This document shows, in pieces, positions 1 to 32,824 of a stretch of 64,000 nt of DNA (positions are counted from its first letter, which is position 1; each line of letters begins with the position of its first letter). The notes beneath the pieces are model-generated. The model had not been told where the DNA came from. It was given only the letters and a program-made list of their open reading frames with translations, and did no database searches. Source of the DNA: Diadophis punctatus similis (lineage: Eukaryota > Chordata > Lepidosauria > Squamata > Dipsadidae). Where the stretch lies: NCBI GenBank assembly GCA_023053685.1, contig JALIGW010000141.1, forward strand, positions 112,501-176,500, written 5' to 3'. A program made the position numbers and the translations under genes.

Positions 1-141
1 CTCTAAAGTCTAGTGCTATTACTTGTTGACTTGGAAGAGGAGCTTGTTCCTCCCTGCAGAGAAGAACAGCCTGGAGAAAGAATTAAGTCATCTCAATCCA
101 TTCATGTGAATGCATAAAGTTTCCTCAGACAAAGGCCCAGA

Positions 142-179
142 GGTTTTTCACACTTCCTCCTTTGCTTTCTCTCACTGTG
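142..179 (-). promoter_or_regulatory. V(D)J recombination signal of IGHV at 180-625
   Basis: On the minus strand a consensus heptamer CACAGTG (173-179) directly follows the TGT GCA CGA end of the V exon. A nonamer-like TGAAAAACC (142-150, 7 of 9 to ACAAAAACC) lies 22 bp beyond it, close to the 23-bp spacing expected for IGHV segments. Confidence 0.85.
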
Positions 180-625
180 ATCCTCGTGCACAGTAATATG
201 TGGCTGAGTCTGCAGCTGTCAGGGACCTCATGGTCAAATAATATTCATTGCGGGAAACATCGGCTGTCAAGGTTGTTCGGCTTTGGAGGGATGAGGCATA
301 GTATGTCCTCCAGTTACTAGCAGACCAGTCTATCTGGCCCACCCATTCCAATCCTTTTCCTGGAGCCTGGCGGATCCACTCCCAGTATAGATTCTCGATG
401 GAGTAACCCGTCACTTTGCATGTTAATTTGAAGGATCCTCCAGGGCTCACTGTTCCTGGCCCAGATTCCACAAGTTGGACGGTGGAGTGGACATCTAAAT
501 GAATGACAAAGGAGGAATTAGAACACAACCCTGCTTTTTTTTTTCTCTCATTGTTCAGGTCTATCTGGAAGATACTCACACACAGGAGCGGCTACTAAGC
601 AAAGAAGAAGGATGGCAAGATCCAT
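180..625 (-). CDS. IGHV: IGHV segment 1 (leader exon plus V exon), apparently functional
   Basis: Encodes an immunoglobulin heavy-chain variable domain used in V(D)J recombination in B cells. The leader exon is at 580-625 (ATG complement at 623-625; hydrophobic start [14 protein letters not shown]) and is followed by a GTGAGT donor. The 85-bp intron ends in TTTAG and the V exon spans 180-494. Visible marks: FR1 VQLVESGPG and Cys in LTCKV, FR2 [17 protein letters not shown]3 ending ATYYCAR. No stop occurs before the heptamer. An exact octamer and a TATA-like TTTAAATA (703-710) lie upstream. It is the only IGHV on the low-coordinate side of the V2R gene. Functionality is inferred from open frame, splice sites and RSS; expression is not shown. 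Confidence 0.93.
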
Positions 626-732
626 TGGGGAGCAAGGAAAGCTCATTTCCTTTAGACCAATGACAGCTTTGGCTCTGTGATGCCCTTTTGTGTGTTTGTG
701 ATTATTTAAAGGAGAAACAGCTCAGTGGCTTC

Positions 733-740
733 ATTTGCAT
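733..740 (-). promoter_or_regulatory. Octamer ATGCAAAT of IGHV 1
   Basis: Exact match (ATTTGCAT on plus) about 108 bp upstream of the leader ATG, as in Oct-1/Oct-2-dependent immunoglobulin V promoters. Confidence 0.85.
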
Positions 741-1385
741 ATGAGTTTCATGTGGAAGTTAAAACCCGTTTATAAGAAAGATGGCTTAAATCCATCACTA
801 AGACTAAGTCCACAATTAGAACTTTGACTGTGGTTTCGCATCTGCAACATCAACTAGTTGTCCTGTTTTGATTTCGATTAAATTTTGGACTATTGTATCG
901 GAAACGCATAAATCTGATAGCCGAAATGATCTTCTTTTTCTCTTTGCTTCCATCTTGTGGCTCTCCATATTTTAGCAAAGCCAAATATAGCTCCCTAGTG
1001 AATTCATTAGTTTATATACGCTACCTTCTTATGAACTTCATGCCTTTCCCTTCTTTGCCTTGCCTTTTTATATTTGGTGGCAAATGTAGAATGGATGTAG
1101 CAATGGGTCCATACTTTAAAGACCTATGATACATAAAGAGCAACTTTAACTTATTATCTCAAGTATCTACCAAGTTTGAAGTGTATCTTCCATTTCTTCA
1201 CCCTGGAGTAGAAAAGTCTATGCAAGCCATAGTCCAGAAGAAGAAATGCCTCAAATAATTGTTGACCACACCTCGGTCATTTTTTCTTCTCGGGCGAGAC
1301 AGCAAAATTGGACTCCTGTCCTCATGGAGAGTCCAGAGGAGGAGAGAAGCTGTCAGGGTTTAAAGTATTAGGATAGAATAATAGA
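741..1385. other. Intergenic, nothing recognised
   Basis: The region between the first IGHV promoter and a LINE fragment. Short open frames occur but show no recognisable domain or splice context. Confidence 0.5.
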
Positions 1386-2255
1386 GTTATCTTTGCTGAC
1401 GATGTTAAACTATTCAAGACCACCGACAATACTGCTACCCTTCAAAAAGACCTTGACCATGTATCACAATAGTCTGACAACTGGCAACTTCAAATCTCAA
1501 CCAACAAATGCTCTGTCTTATACATTGGCAAAAAGAATCAGAACACAAAATACAAACTTGGAGAACATGACCTTGTAGATGACCCTCACTGTGTCAAGCA
1601 CCTTGGAGTACTCATATCTAATTCCCTAAGTGCCAAAGCCCACTGTAACAACATTGCCAAAAAGGCACTAAGAGTTGTTAATCTAATCTTGTGCAGCTTC
1701 TTCTCTGGAAATATTACACTGCTAACCAGAGCATACAAAGCATTTGTTAGACCAATTCTGGAATACAGCTCACCTGTCTGGAACCCGCACTGCATATCAG
1801 ACATAAATACCATTGAGAGAGTCCAGAAATATTTCACAAGAAGAGTCCTCCACTCCTCTACTCGCAACAGAATACCTTATTCCACCAGACTAGAGCTACG
1901 TCGCCTTCGATCTGATCTAAATGTAGTTCATAAAATCATCTGCCACAATGTCCTTCCTGTTAATGACTACTTCAGCTTCAACCGCAACAATACACGAGCA
2001 CACAATAGATTCAAAATCGATGTAAACTGCTCGAAACTCGACTGCAGAAAATACGACTTCAGCAACAGAGTGATCAATGCCTGGAATGCACTACCTGACT
2101 CTGTGGTTTTTTCCCCAAACCCCCAAAACTTTAACCTTAGACAGTCTACAATCGACCTCACCCCATTCCTAAGAGGTCTGTAAGGGGCATACATAAGCAC
2201 ACCACTGTGCCTACCATCCCTGTCCTACTGTCCTATTGTCCACATTATCATATAC
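1386..2255 (+). mobile_element. CR1-superfamily LINE fragment, family A (reverse transcriptase C-terminal half)
   Basis: Conceptual translation begins near a reverse-transcriptase active-site ADD (gctgacgat) and runs through LGVLIS, RPILEYSSPVWNPH, INTIERVQ, VHKIICHNVLPVNDYF and NAWNALPDS to TPFLRGL, then a short 3' UTR (GTCCCTGTCCTACTGTCC). The frame is interrupted, so this is a 5'-truncated dead copy. The same family recurs at least nine times here; complete members end in GACAAATAAAATAAAT-type tails. Confidence 0.8.
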
Positions 2256-3350
2256 TGGTAGTCCACTACAGTATCTTGCATCCTTCATTAGCTTCAAAGC
2301 TTCTTTCTTTGCTAAGAACTTACTATACGCACTGAATGTAACCAAGTTCATCACTTTTGAATTTGGTGTTGCAGTCTTTGTGGTCCCAACAGAAGCTAAC
2401 ACAACAAACACCATCCCAGGGATTATTCAACCAAAATGGAATGTGAGTGAAAAAAATATTTTGAAACTTTTCTTGGCCAAAGATCATCTGAGTCGTTTGT
2501 GTAACTACGTTTTTCTGGTTCATCGGATGATCTTCCACTCTCTGTGTACTAGTAACCTGAAATCCTTATCTCTAAGTGTCTTGTGACTTGATTTATTGTG
2601 CATGTGTAGTTTCTGTTCCTTTGTTCTTTTCCATTTGCTTACTTTCACTTCATCCGGATGGACGCATTTTCTACTGGTGAGAATATAATCATTTATTTTT
2701 ATAATTTTATAATAAACCTATTTACTTAGCCTATATATCTTCAGTTTTATTTTATGCCATGGAGAGACACGGTCCATTCACCTCTGAATTGTTTAATTGC
2801 AATCTTCCCAGGGGGGGGGGAGAGAAGGCTATGCAAGCCTTGACAGTTTGAGTAAACTCAATTGATTGCATCATCATTAACTCAACTTCTTAAGTGTTTC
2901 TCTAAATATACATGAAGGAAAACAAAAAGAGTAACTCCCTTTTTCTGCCGCAAAGAGACCTAGTTTGCATTAGTAGCAATTATCCTGCTTGCAATCATCT
3001 GAGGTCATTCGTTCTCCATACTGACTTCACCCAAGGGACTGCTAGACAACATAAAAAATAAAAAACACAAATGCATAAGTGATATTGCAAGGAATTATAA
3101 AACCTTTCTTTTGCACAATTCCAAGCTAGGAAAGGATAAAGAAGAAGGCAGAATTCTATCCAGTTGTACACTATAGATTTCTCCAATTTATTTAGGTAAT
3201 GGTTGCCTTATCTCTGCATTGCTTGAAGTCTAAGGAGTGGTTTTCAGAACTTGGCTGGTTTTAGTTACACTCCTTTTTCTTTGCTACAGTTGTGTAGTCG
3301 GTTATCAGATGATGTAGCTTTCTGACTTTTGCAAAATTCTCAACCTACAG
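2256..3350. other. 5' flank of the V2R gene, no gene recognised
   Basis: AT-rich sequence with a G11-like run near 2812-2820. Overlapping short open frames at 2211-2586 on both strands look spurious. The V2R promoter presumably lies here, but no motif specific enough to call is seen. Confidence 0.4.
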
Positions 3351-25980
<22,630 letters not shown>

Positions 25981-26153
25981 TACGCAATGGATACCTACTT
26001 TGGGACAGCTACAATGGACTTTATATATCTGCTGATCAAATAATTACTGTACATTCAGTTTCAAATTATTTTTTCCAATTTACTTGTTCATCCCAACCCT
26101 CACCAGAAAATTACAGTGAAGAAGCTGAAAAGGCATGTAAATGAAAGATGAAG

Positions 26154-26159
26154 AATAAA
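26154..26159 (+). terminator. Candidate V2R polyadenylation signal AATAAA
   Basis: First AATAAA downstream of the stop, 174 bp away in otherwise plain 3' sequence. The position is plausible; use is not shown. Confidence 0.5.
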
Positions 26160-26229
26160 TTTCTGATTGTCATGTAGCCTGGATGCTGTTGAAATATTTC
26201 TGACGTTAGTTCACATATGCTTTTACTAT

Positions 26230-26320
26230 TTTCTATTAAATAATAATTTAATTAATTTAATTTAATAGATTTGTATGCCGCCCAACTCCTGGGGGACTCT
26301 GGGCGGCTCACAGCATGTCA
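26230..26320 (-). mobile_element. L2-like LINE 3' end with AATT tail
   Basis: TTGTATGCCGCCCAACTCCT and GACTCTGGGCGGCTCAC are the inverse family C 3' end, preceded by AATTTAATTTAAT. Confidence 0.65.
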
Positions 26321-26346
26321 ATATTGCTAATAGCATGTCAATATTG

Positions 26347-26596
26347 CTAATAGCAATAGCAATAGCACTTAGACTTATATACCACTTCATAGTGCTTTAC
26401 AGCCCTCTCTAAGCGGTTTACAGAGTTCAGCATATTTCCCCCAACAATCTGGGTCCTCATTTTACCAACCTCGGAAGGATTGAAGGCTGAGTCAACCTTG
26501 AGCTGGTGAGATTTGAACAGCTGAACTGCTGAACTAGCAGTCAGCTGAAGTAGGTTGCAGTGCTGCACTTTAACCACTGCGCCACCTTGGCTCCTA
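26347..26596 (-). mobile_element. tRNA-derived SINE, copy a
   Basis: Reads AGCAATAGCACTTAGACTTA, CAACAATCTGGGTCCTCA and GCGCCACCTTGGCTC; on the minus strand the head holds a B-box-like GTTCAAATC. Same family at 38128, 46610, 46804, 50214, 50840 and 51118. Confidence 0.8.
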
Positions 26597-26874
26597 CTAA
26601 TAATGCTATTTGGTATCATTCTTTTCATGCCAGTTCTCCTAAAGTTCTTTGATTGTAAGCTTAGACATGGAATTGAGAAACAAAGAGGAAATTTCTCAGA
26701 CTCCGAAAGATTACTTTAGCAAACAACCTTAGGAATTGATGTGTAAAAAGAAAAACGATACCCATTAAATGAAAAGGTAAAATGACAGACAGGATACAGA
26801 TAAATGGGGCATTTCATGACTGCATCCCATAAAATGTGGTTGGAGTAAGTGTTGGGCAAACCCCTTAAGATAAT

Positions 26875-26990
26875 TATTCCTCCTACTCCTACTCCTCCTA
26901 CTCCTCCTACTCCTTCTTCTCCTTCTCCTCCTTTTCCTCCCCCCTTGTCCCCCCTCCTCCCCCCTCCTCCTCGATCATCATCACCATCAT
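26875..26990. repeat. Pyrimidine-rich (CTC/CTT)n tract
   Basis: Imperfect CCTCCTACT and CCTTCTTCT units on plus, a polypurine strand on minus. Confidence 0.85.
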
Positions 26991-27144
26991 GAAGGATGAT
27001 AAACATTGGGGGAGGGGAGAATCCTTACCCTTTGGAAGATAGACTCAAGATTCAGAAGGATTTTACAAACTTGAGCATTGGGTCCTCGTGTTCCAACAAG
27101 AAGCAGTTCATTGGTGAGAAAAGTAAGGTCCTGCACTGAGACCA

Positions 27145-27985
27145 AAAAACCAAATGTACAGATACAGGATAGGAAGTATCTGGCTCAATAGTAGTACCTG
27201 TGAGAGGGCTCTGGGTGTCCTGGTGGATTACTGCTTAAGTATGAGCCAGGAGTGTGCTCCAGCTGCCAAAAAAAGCCAAGATAGTTCTATAGTTCTCTCT
27301 ATAAACCGTGGGACAGCATCAAGATCACTGGAAGTGATAGTACTGCTCCATATGGATGATGGATGATATCATGTCACCCCTGGTCCTTCTCTTCGCCAGA
27401 CTGGCCAAGCTCTGTTCCTGCAACCGCTCTTTGTATGTTTTATTTTCTAGACCCTTTATCATCCTGGTTGCTCTCTTCTGCACTTTCTCTAGAGTTTCAA
27501 TGTCTTTTTTGTAGTGTGGTGACCAAAACTGATATACACTATATCTCTGCCCCCACCCATCCAAGTGATGCTGTTGAGGTTCTGCTCCAGTGTCTGGAGG
27601 CTATGAGGGTCTGGAGCTGTTACAGATTAGAGTTGGAAGGGACCTTGTAGGTCATCTAGTCCAAGACCCTCTGCTCAAGCAGGAGTCCCTATACCATTTC
27701 AGACAAACGGCAGTCCAATCTCCCTTTAAAAGTCTCAAGTGTTGGAGCTCTCACAACCTCCGCAGGCAAGCTGTTCCACTGGTTGATCGCTCTCACCATC
27801 AGAAAGTTTCTCCTTCTTTCCAGGTTGAATCTCTCCTGGAGGTAGAACAAGTTACAGCTCATCCTTGACCAAACCGAGTCATTCTGGCATCTGGCTATCA
27901 GATCTAATAAACTGAGTCTTTCCATTTTTTTTATTTTGGATAGGGTGGCATCACCCTGTTTGGACTTGGTGGACAATCTGAGGTT
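27145..27985. mobile_element. Cluster of CR1 (family B) fragments in both orientations
   Basis: 27145-27360 is plus strand (YRIGSIWLNSSTCERALGVL, APAAKKSQD). 27365-27540 is minus strand (QFWSPHYKKDIETLEKVQKR, TYKERLQEQ). 27610-27985 is minus strand (NLERRRNFLMVRAINQWNSL, PAEVVRAPTLETFK) with its 3' end GTTGGAAGGGACCTTGTAGG. At least two insertions, probably more. Confidence 0.8.
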
Positions 27986-28220
27986 CTGATCTCAGCTTCT
28001 GCTTGAAGAACATTCAACAGCTATGATCATGGGGGATTTTGCATATAAGGCATTAGTTTTGCCAATTCCTGGACTGGAACAGCATGCTGATCCAGTCCAG
28101 GACCTCTCATTTGGAGTAGTTCAATGCATTCTACAGGGAGCTGCCCTTGAAGACTATCTGTAACCCACAGTTGATTTGGAATGTAACATTGCAGGCACGT
28201 ATGTGTGTGTCTCTTTATAC

Positions 28221-28578
28221 CAGAGGTGAAATGCTACCGGTTCAGACTGGTTCACCAGAACTGGTAGTAAAAAATGCTACCGGTTCGAGCAAACCGGTAT
28301 ATCCAACAATTAGCTGTGTGATGATCAGCTGTGCTGCGCAATCTAGATTAGCTAGAAAGCAGGATTTCCTGCTTTCTAGCTAATCTAAATTGCGTGGCAC
28401 AGCTGATCCCTCCCTCCTCGCTGTTCTACTTACCTTTGCAGACTCTAATGGCTTCAAAATGCTCCTTTTTCAGTGCTGCACAATAGTGCCTGCAGAGCAC
28501 ATGCGTGTGCAGCACGCATGCATGCACAAAGCATGCGTGAAGCGAACCAGTAGCAGACTTCAGAAGAGTTCACCCCTG
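28221..28578. mobile_element. hAT-type MITE, 8-bp target duplication CTTTAYAC-like
   Basis: Ends CAGAGGTGAAATGCTACCGG and AGAGTTCACCCCTG. Flanks CTTTATAC (28213-28220) and CTTTAGAC (28579-28586) match at 7 of 8. The interior has a short inverted block CTAGAAAGCAGGATTTCCTG around 28350-28380. Confidence 0.8.
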
Positions 28579-28599
28579 CTTTAGACCCATACAACACTG

Positions 28600-29560
28600 C
28601 TACTTTGCATGTTGTACTGGCTTCCAGGTATGAATTGAGGTGCTGGTTATCACCTTTGATGCTTTGATGATGTTCGTCCATCATATTCGAAGAGGAGCTT
28701 AACATCTATCATAGACCTGAGTTGCCTGTGTGCAGGTCCACAGCTACAGCTCCCAGTGTATCCACACCAGCTGCTTTGTCGCTCGCCCATCACCACAGGA
28801 CTTTTCACAGGACATGGGGGGATATCAAGACTTGCACGTGAATTGGATTAAAGTGAGGGATATGTGCACATAGTCAGCCTCCCTCTTTCTTGCCAGATTC
28901 CATCTTGCTCCAAATAGCAGGACAAGAGTCGAGACAGTTGGAGATGGGCTGGGCGCAGTGGTTGACCAGGGCATCTTTCGTGTCTTGCCATGCTCTTAGC
29001 ATACCACATCACTTGCAGAGACTGCCTTTATGACCGTTGTCCTATTCTAGTAGATTTCATCTACTCAGTCTGCCGGAATCTGACTTCACATGCTCGGGAT
29101 AGACAAGTCCCTATCTCACCGAAAGTCAATGACCCAACGGCTACTCTCAACCTTTGATCAGCATGTTGAAGCTGTTGCCTGGGGTGTGGCTGCTGCGCAT
29201 GCTACAGCTGATAGGAGCCACAGGTGAGAACTGAGTGACAGGTGGGGACCAAAGGTGAACGAGCTGCCCTAAAAGCTGCTATAAAATGAGCTGCCATAAA
29301 AGGACATGACATGCCCCTACACCAGAGGTACTACCCCTCCCTGAACACCTCATACACCCCATGTCATAGAAAGGGGCAGCTTGTGGGACCACTTTATTCC
29401 AAGAACATCTGCCTGCCCCACATGGCTCCTGTAGTAAAGTCTTGCTCCAATTTTCCTCTTTTAAACTTTCACACATAGCTGGCAGAGCATGGAAAGACAC
29501 CTCATTGCCGGCTGCCATTCAGAAACAACAAATGACTAAGGATTCATTTTGAGGAAGAGA
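28600..29560. other. Intergenic, nothing recognised
   Basis: Moderate-complexity sequence between a MITE and the second IGHV. Only short frames; the 79-codon minus frame at 29279-29518 lies in the downstream flank of the IGHV and has no V features. Confidence 0.5.
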
Positions 29561-29599
29561 AGTTTTGAGCTGCTCAATGAAAGCATTTTTTCCACTGTG
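29561..29599 (-). promoter_or_regulatory. RSS of IGHV 2
   Basis: Consensus heptamer CACAGTG (29593-29599). At 23 bp the best nonamer is CTCAAAACT (29561-29569), a weak match that keeps the AAAAC core. Confidence 0.6.
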
Positions 29600-30056
29600 A
29601 TTCCTGCACAGTAATAAGTGCCCGTGTCCTCAGTCTTTAAACCAGTCAGTTGAAGGGACACCTGGTTTTGGGATGTATCCCTTGTGATGCTGATCCGATT
29701 CTGCAGAGCACTGTTATAGTTAGTGCTTCCACCACCCTAGATAATACCATTCCATTCAATAGCCTTTCCAGTGGGCTGACGGATCCAGGACACTCTATAG
29801 CTTGTGATGGCAAATCCAGAGACTGCACAAGTCAGCCGTAGAATATCTCCTGGCTTCTTCAGGCCATCACCAGACTCGGTTAGCGTAATTTGTGAGGACA
29901 TGCCTGTATTCAACAGTATAGAAGGGGACAAAAAGGAAAATGGATATGAGGAAACCTAGAGAAAAACCAATTGCTGTCTTCAAAAATGTGAGGGTTTTTT
30001 CCCCCCTTACATGCAGGTAAGACCATTAAGAAAGAAATCAAGATATTTAGCTCCAT
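29600..30056 (-). pseudogene. IGHV: IGHV segment 2, one nonsense codon in CDR2
   Basis: Leader exon 30011-30056 (MELNILISFLMVLPA, donor GTAAGG), V exon 29600-29903 after an ATACAG acceptor. FR1 [18 protein letters not shown] and LTCAVSG, FR2 [18 protein letters not shown]3 ending TGTYYCAG are intact. A TAG at 29737-29739 interrupts CDR2 just after GII. Everything else (octamer, splice sites, heptamer) is preserved, so inactivation may be recent or polymorphic. It is the first IGHV on the far side of the V2R gene. Confidence 0.92.
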
Positions 30057-30135
30057 GATGGAGGTATGGAATTCACTCTCGTCACCTCAAACTGATCCTC
30101 GATTGTGGCCTTTAAGAAAAAGCCACACCAGGAGC

Positions 30136-30143
30136 ATTTGCAT
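30136..30143 (-). promoter_or_regulatory. Octamer of IGHV 2
   Basis: Exact ATGCAAAT on the minus strand, 80 bp upstream of the leader ATG. Confidence 0.8.
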
Positions 30144-30203
30144 GAAGTCACAGATGGTACAAATATAAGCAAGTCACATCCTCAAATTTAACTGCTGCAT
30201 AAC

Positions 30204-30531
30204 TGTCACGAATATTGCCAGTTGAGCACCTCTGCCATATTTCTAGGTTTACTGCATTTTCTAATCAGCAGACATGTGACATGTATTACTGCACATGTGT
30301 GCATTCCAGGAGTCTCCTCCTTCCTTCTTCTCCTGTGAGCGTCGCCCGAGGCAGACGTGAATTCTTAGCTGAGACAATGTAGCTTATTTAAGGTTTATAT
30401 TTTGTTACTTTTATACTGAAATAAATATTTTGTTAATTAGAATTGAATCTCGGTTTTATTTTCTAAGTAAGAATGACTTCAAGGAAGCAAGATCCTATAT
30501 CGCCTCGATAGGAATAATTCTTATTCCGTCA
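30204..30531 (+). mobile_element. Solo LTR, family 1 (copy b)
   Basis: Starts TGTCACGAATATTGCCAGTT and ends ATTCCGTCA, with AAATAAATATTTTG polyadenylation-like signal. Interior GGCAGACGTGAATTCTTAGC matches the inverse of copy a. Flanks ATAAC and GTAAC agree at 4 of 5. Confidence 0.72.
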
Positions 30532-30746
30532 GTAACAATAGGCCTTGAGCTCATATCAGGAATGGTGCATATCCATACTGCATCTACTGTACATTTATAT
30601 TGGCTTTGGTGGGCAACTTGTGTAGCTGTGGAACACGTGAAATCCCTTCTAGTTGAATTCAGCTCAGGATGAATTCATAAAGAAGGCCATGTTGTTTTCT
30701 TTGCATTGATACAGAAGGGGTTTGATGAGATGGTCTTCCTGAATTG

Positions 30747-30879
30747 GTTTTGACTTTTTGACTTTTCAATCTAGAATAGAAACCTGAGAATTCTACACGT
30801 TTCCATTCAAGTTTTAGAAAAGCCATATTTTCCTGCCTTGAGGAATATTGATAGATTAATAAATTTATTTTTCTTGTAA

Positions 30880-30931
<52 letters not shown>

Positions 30932-31049
30932 TATATCTACACACACACATACACACCATATATGTGTGTGTGTATAAAGTTTCTAAGACCAATTTAATTA
31001 ATCTATCCATCCATCCATCCATCATCTCTCTCTCCCTCTCTCTCTCCTG

Positions 31050-31115
<66 letters not shown>

Positions 31116-31408
31116 AATTAATTAATTAATTAATTAATTAATTAATTAATTAATTAATTAATTAATTAATTCTCAGATTTCTATTCTAGATTGAAAAGTC
31201 AAAAAGTCAAAATTAATTAATTAATTAATTAATTAATTAATTAATTAATTAATTAAGATAGATAGATAGATAGAGAGATAGAGAGATAGATAGAGAGATA
31301 GAGAGATAGAGAGATAGAGAGATAGAGAGATAGAGAGATAGATACAGGAGAGAGAGAGAGAGATGATGGATGGATGGATGGATGGATGGATGGATGGATG
31401 GATGGATG

Positions 31409-31503
<95 letters not shown>

Positions 31504-31547
31504 GGATGGATGATATAGATATAGATATAAATTGGTCTTAGAAACTT
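30747..31547. repeat. Compound microsatellite with two interleaved inverted repeats
   Basis: Contains (TG)n at 30883-30930, (CTAT)n at 31050-31113, (TTAA)n at 31114-31170 and 31213-31256, and GATA/GATG repeats at 31258-31512. Segment 30747-30788 returns inverted at 31172-31212 (one difference). Segment 30977-30996 returns inverted at 31528-31547. See findings. Confidence 0.9.
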
Positions 31548-31607
31548 CAACTATATGAAGATGTTCTTGCCTTAAACTCTGAGTACCAATGGGCACAAAA
31601 CATGCAT

Positions 31608-31755
31608 GCATGGCTGGCTCAGGAATTCTGGGAGTCGAAGTCCACAGGTCCTCAAAGAACCATAGTTTGGCTATGCATGCATGGCTAGCTCAGGAATTCT
31701 GGGAGTTGAAGTCCACAGGTCCTCAAAGAACCATAGTTTGGCCACCCCTGCGAGA
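31608..31755 (+). repeat. Tandem duplication of about 70 bp (AATTCTGGGAGT type)
   Basis: Two copies of GGCTCAGGAATTCTGGGAGT-like sequence, each followed by CACAGGTCCTCAAAGAACCA, the second ending GGCCACCCCTG. Related to the palindromic MITE arms at 15137 and 32343. Confidence 0.75.
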
Positions 31756-32121
31756 TGTACATACCTAAGAGATGGAAAACCCCAACATAGCCCATCTTTC
31801 TATCCTAATGGGCCTGGTGGAGGAATTGGTGCTGTATGTTATTACCTTATTCTACTGCACTAAAAAAGAATTGGAAATCAATGCTTTTCTCCCCCCCCCC
31901 ACTTTTCCTGTACATTTTTTGTATTTCTCCTTACTTTCCCTTTCCTTTCCTTTCCTTTCCTTTTTTTGTATTTTATATTTTGATAAACTAATAAAAATTT
32001 AGACGTAGTTGATTTTCTACAGACCTCTTGCAAGTGCAGCTATATCAACAAATGATCTACATAAAATATCAATACGATGCAATTCTTTTTTTAAAAAAAT
32101 TAAAGCCATAAAATATACAAA

Positions 32122-32318
32122 ACAAAAAAGTGGAGAATGGCAACCAGGAGAAAAATCATCAATAGCATACACATACAGTAAAATTCATAAGCTTAACCAC
32201 CTCCCAGTCGCCAGCACTACGAGAATTCTCAGTGGAATGCACGCTGGCGGGGGAATTCAGGGAATTGAAATCCAGATACCTAAAATTTCAGAAAGGTGGC
32301 AAACATTTAAATATATTG
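32122..32318 (+). repeat. Dispersed repeat R1, copy a
   Basis: AGAATGGCAACCAGGAG, AACCACCTCCCAGTCGCC and GGAATTGAAATCCAGA recur, diverged, at 49381-49570 and 53977-54140. Class unknown. Confidence 0.6.
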
Positions 32319-32342
32319 AATGAATGAATAATCAGTCTAGGT

Positions 32343-32477
32343 CAGGGGTAGGCAAAGTTGGCTCTTCTATGACTCGTGGACTTCAACGCCCAGAATTCCT
32401 GAGCTAGCATGATTGGCTCAGAAATTCTGGGAGTTGAAGTCCACGAGTCATAGAAGAGCCAACTTTGCCTACCCCTT
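32343..32477. mobile_element. Palindromic hAT-type MITE with 8-bp target duplication
   Basis: Starts CAGGGGTAGGCAAAGTTGGC and ends with its inverse. Flanked by perfect GTCTAGGT (32335-32342 and 32478-32485). Arms of about 60 bp contain the AACTCCCAGAATTTC motif. Confidence 0.8.
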
Positions 32478-32709
32478 GTCTAGGTCTTTCAACTCTGAGG
32501 AAAACTCCTGCATGACAGCTGCTCCAGATGGTAAACCAATGTTTCCTTCCCTATTTTTGTTCTTCCTTTGCGGTTTCTTCTATTTTTTGATTCTGAACAT
32601 TTTTTTTCTGAATAAAAGTGTGATGGAACACGAGCTCCACCTCCAGGAACATATTTCCAAGGTTTAGAGAGGGAAATAGTTTTTGCATGAGTTAAGGTTA
32701 GACTTTCAT

Positions 32710-32775
32710 CACTGTGTATCTCTAGCAGAGTAATAGACTCCTGTGTCTTCTTGCTTCAGATTGTTCATATCCCTT
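32710..32775 (-). pseudogene. IGHV relic: FR3 end and heptamer only
   Basis: Heptamer CACAGTG at 32710-32716, then minus-strand coding remnant 32717-32775 reading MNNLKQEDTGVYYSARD. The second conserved Cys is Tyr here. Upstream V sequence is gone. The downstream flank (32520-32700, AACACGAGCTCCACCTCCAG) is the same as that of the relic at 57434, so the two derive from one duplicated ancestor. Confidence 0.8.
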
Positions 32776-32824
32776 ACCTGCTGAGTGTGAAAAAGCAGAA
32801 GCAGGTGGGGGCCAGACCCTAGTA

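Noticed and set aside
2211..2586. Overlapping frames on both strands upstream of V2R
   Set aside because: No domain, no splice context, and both strands equally open in AT-rich sequence.
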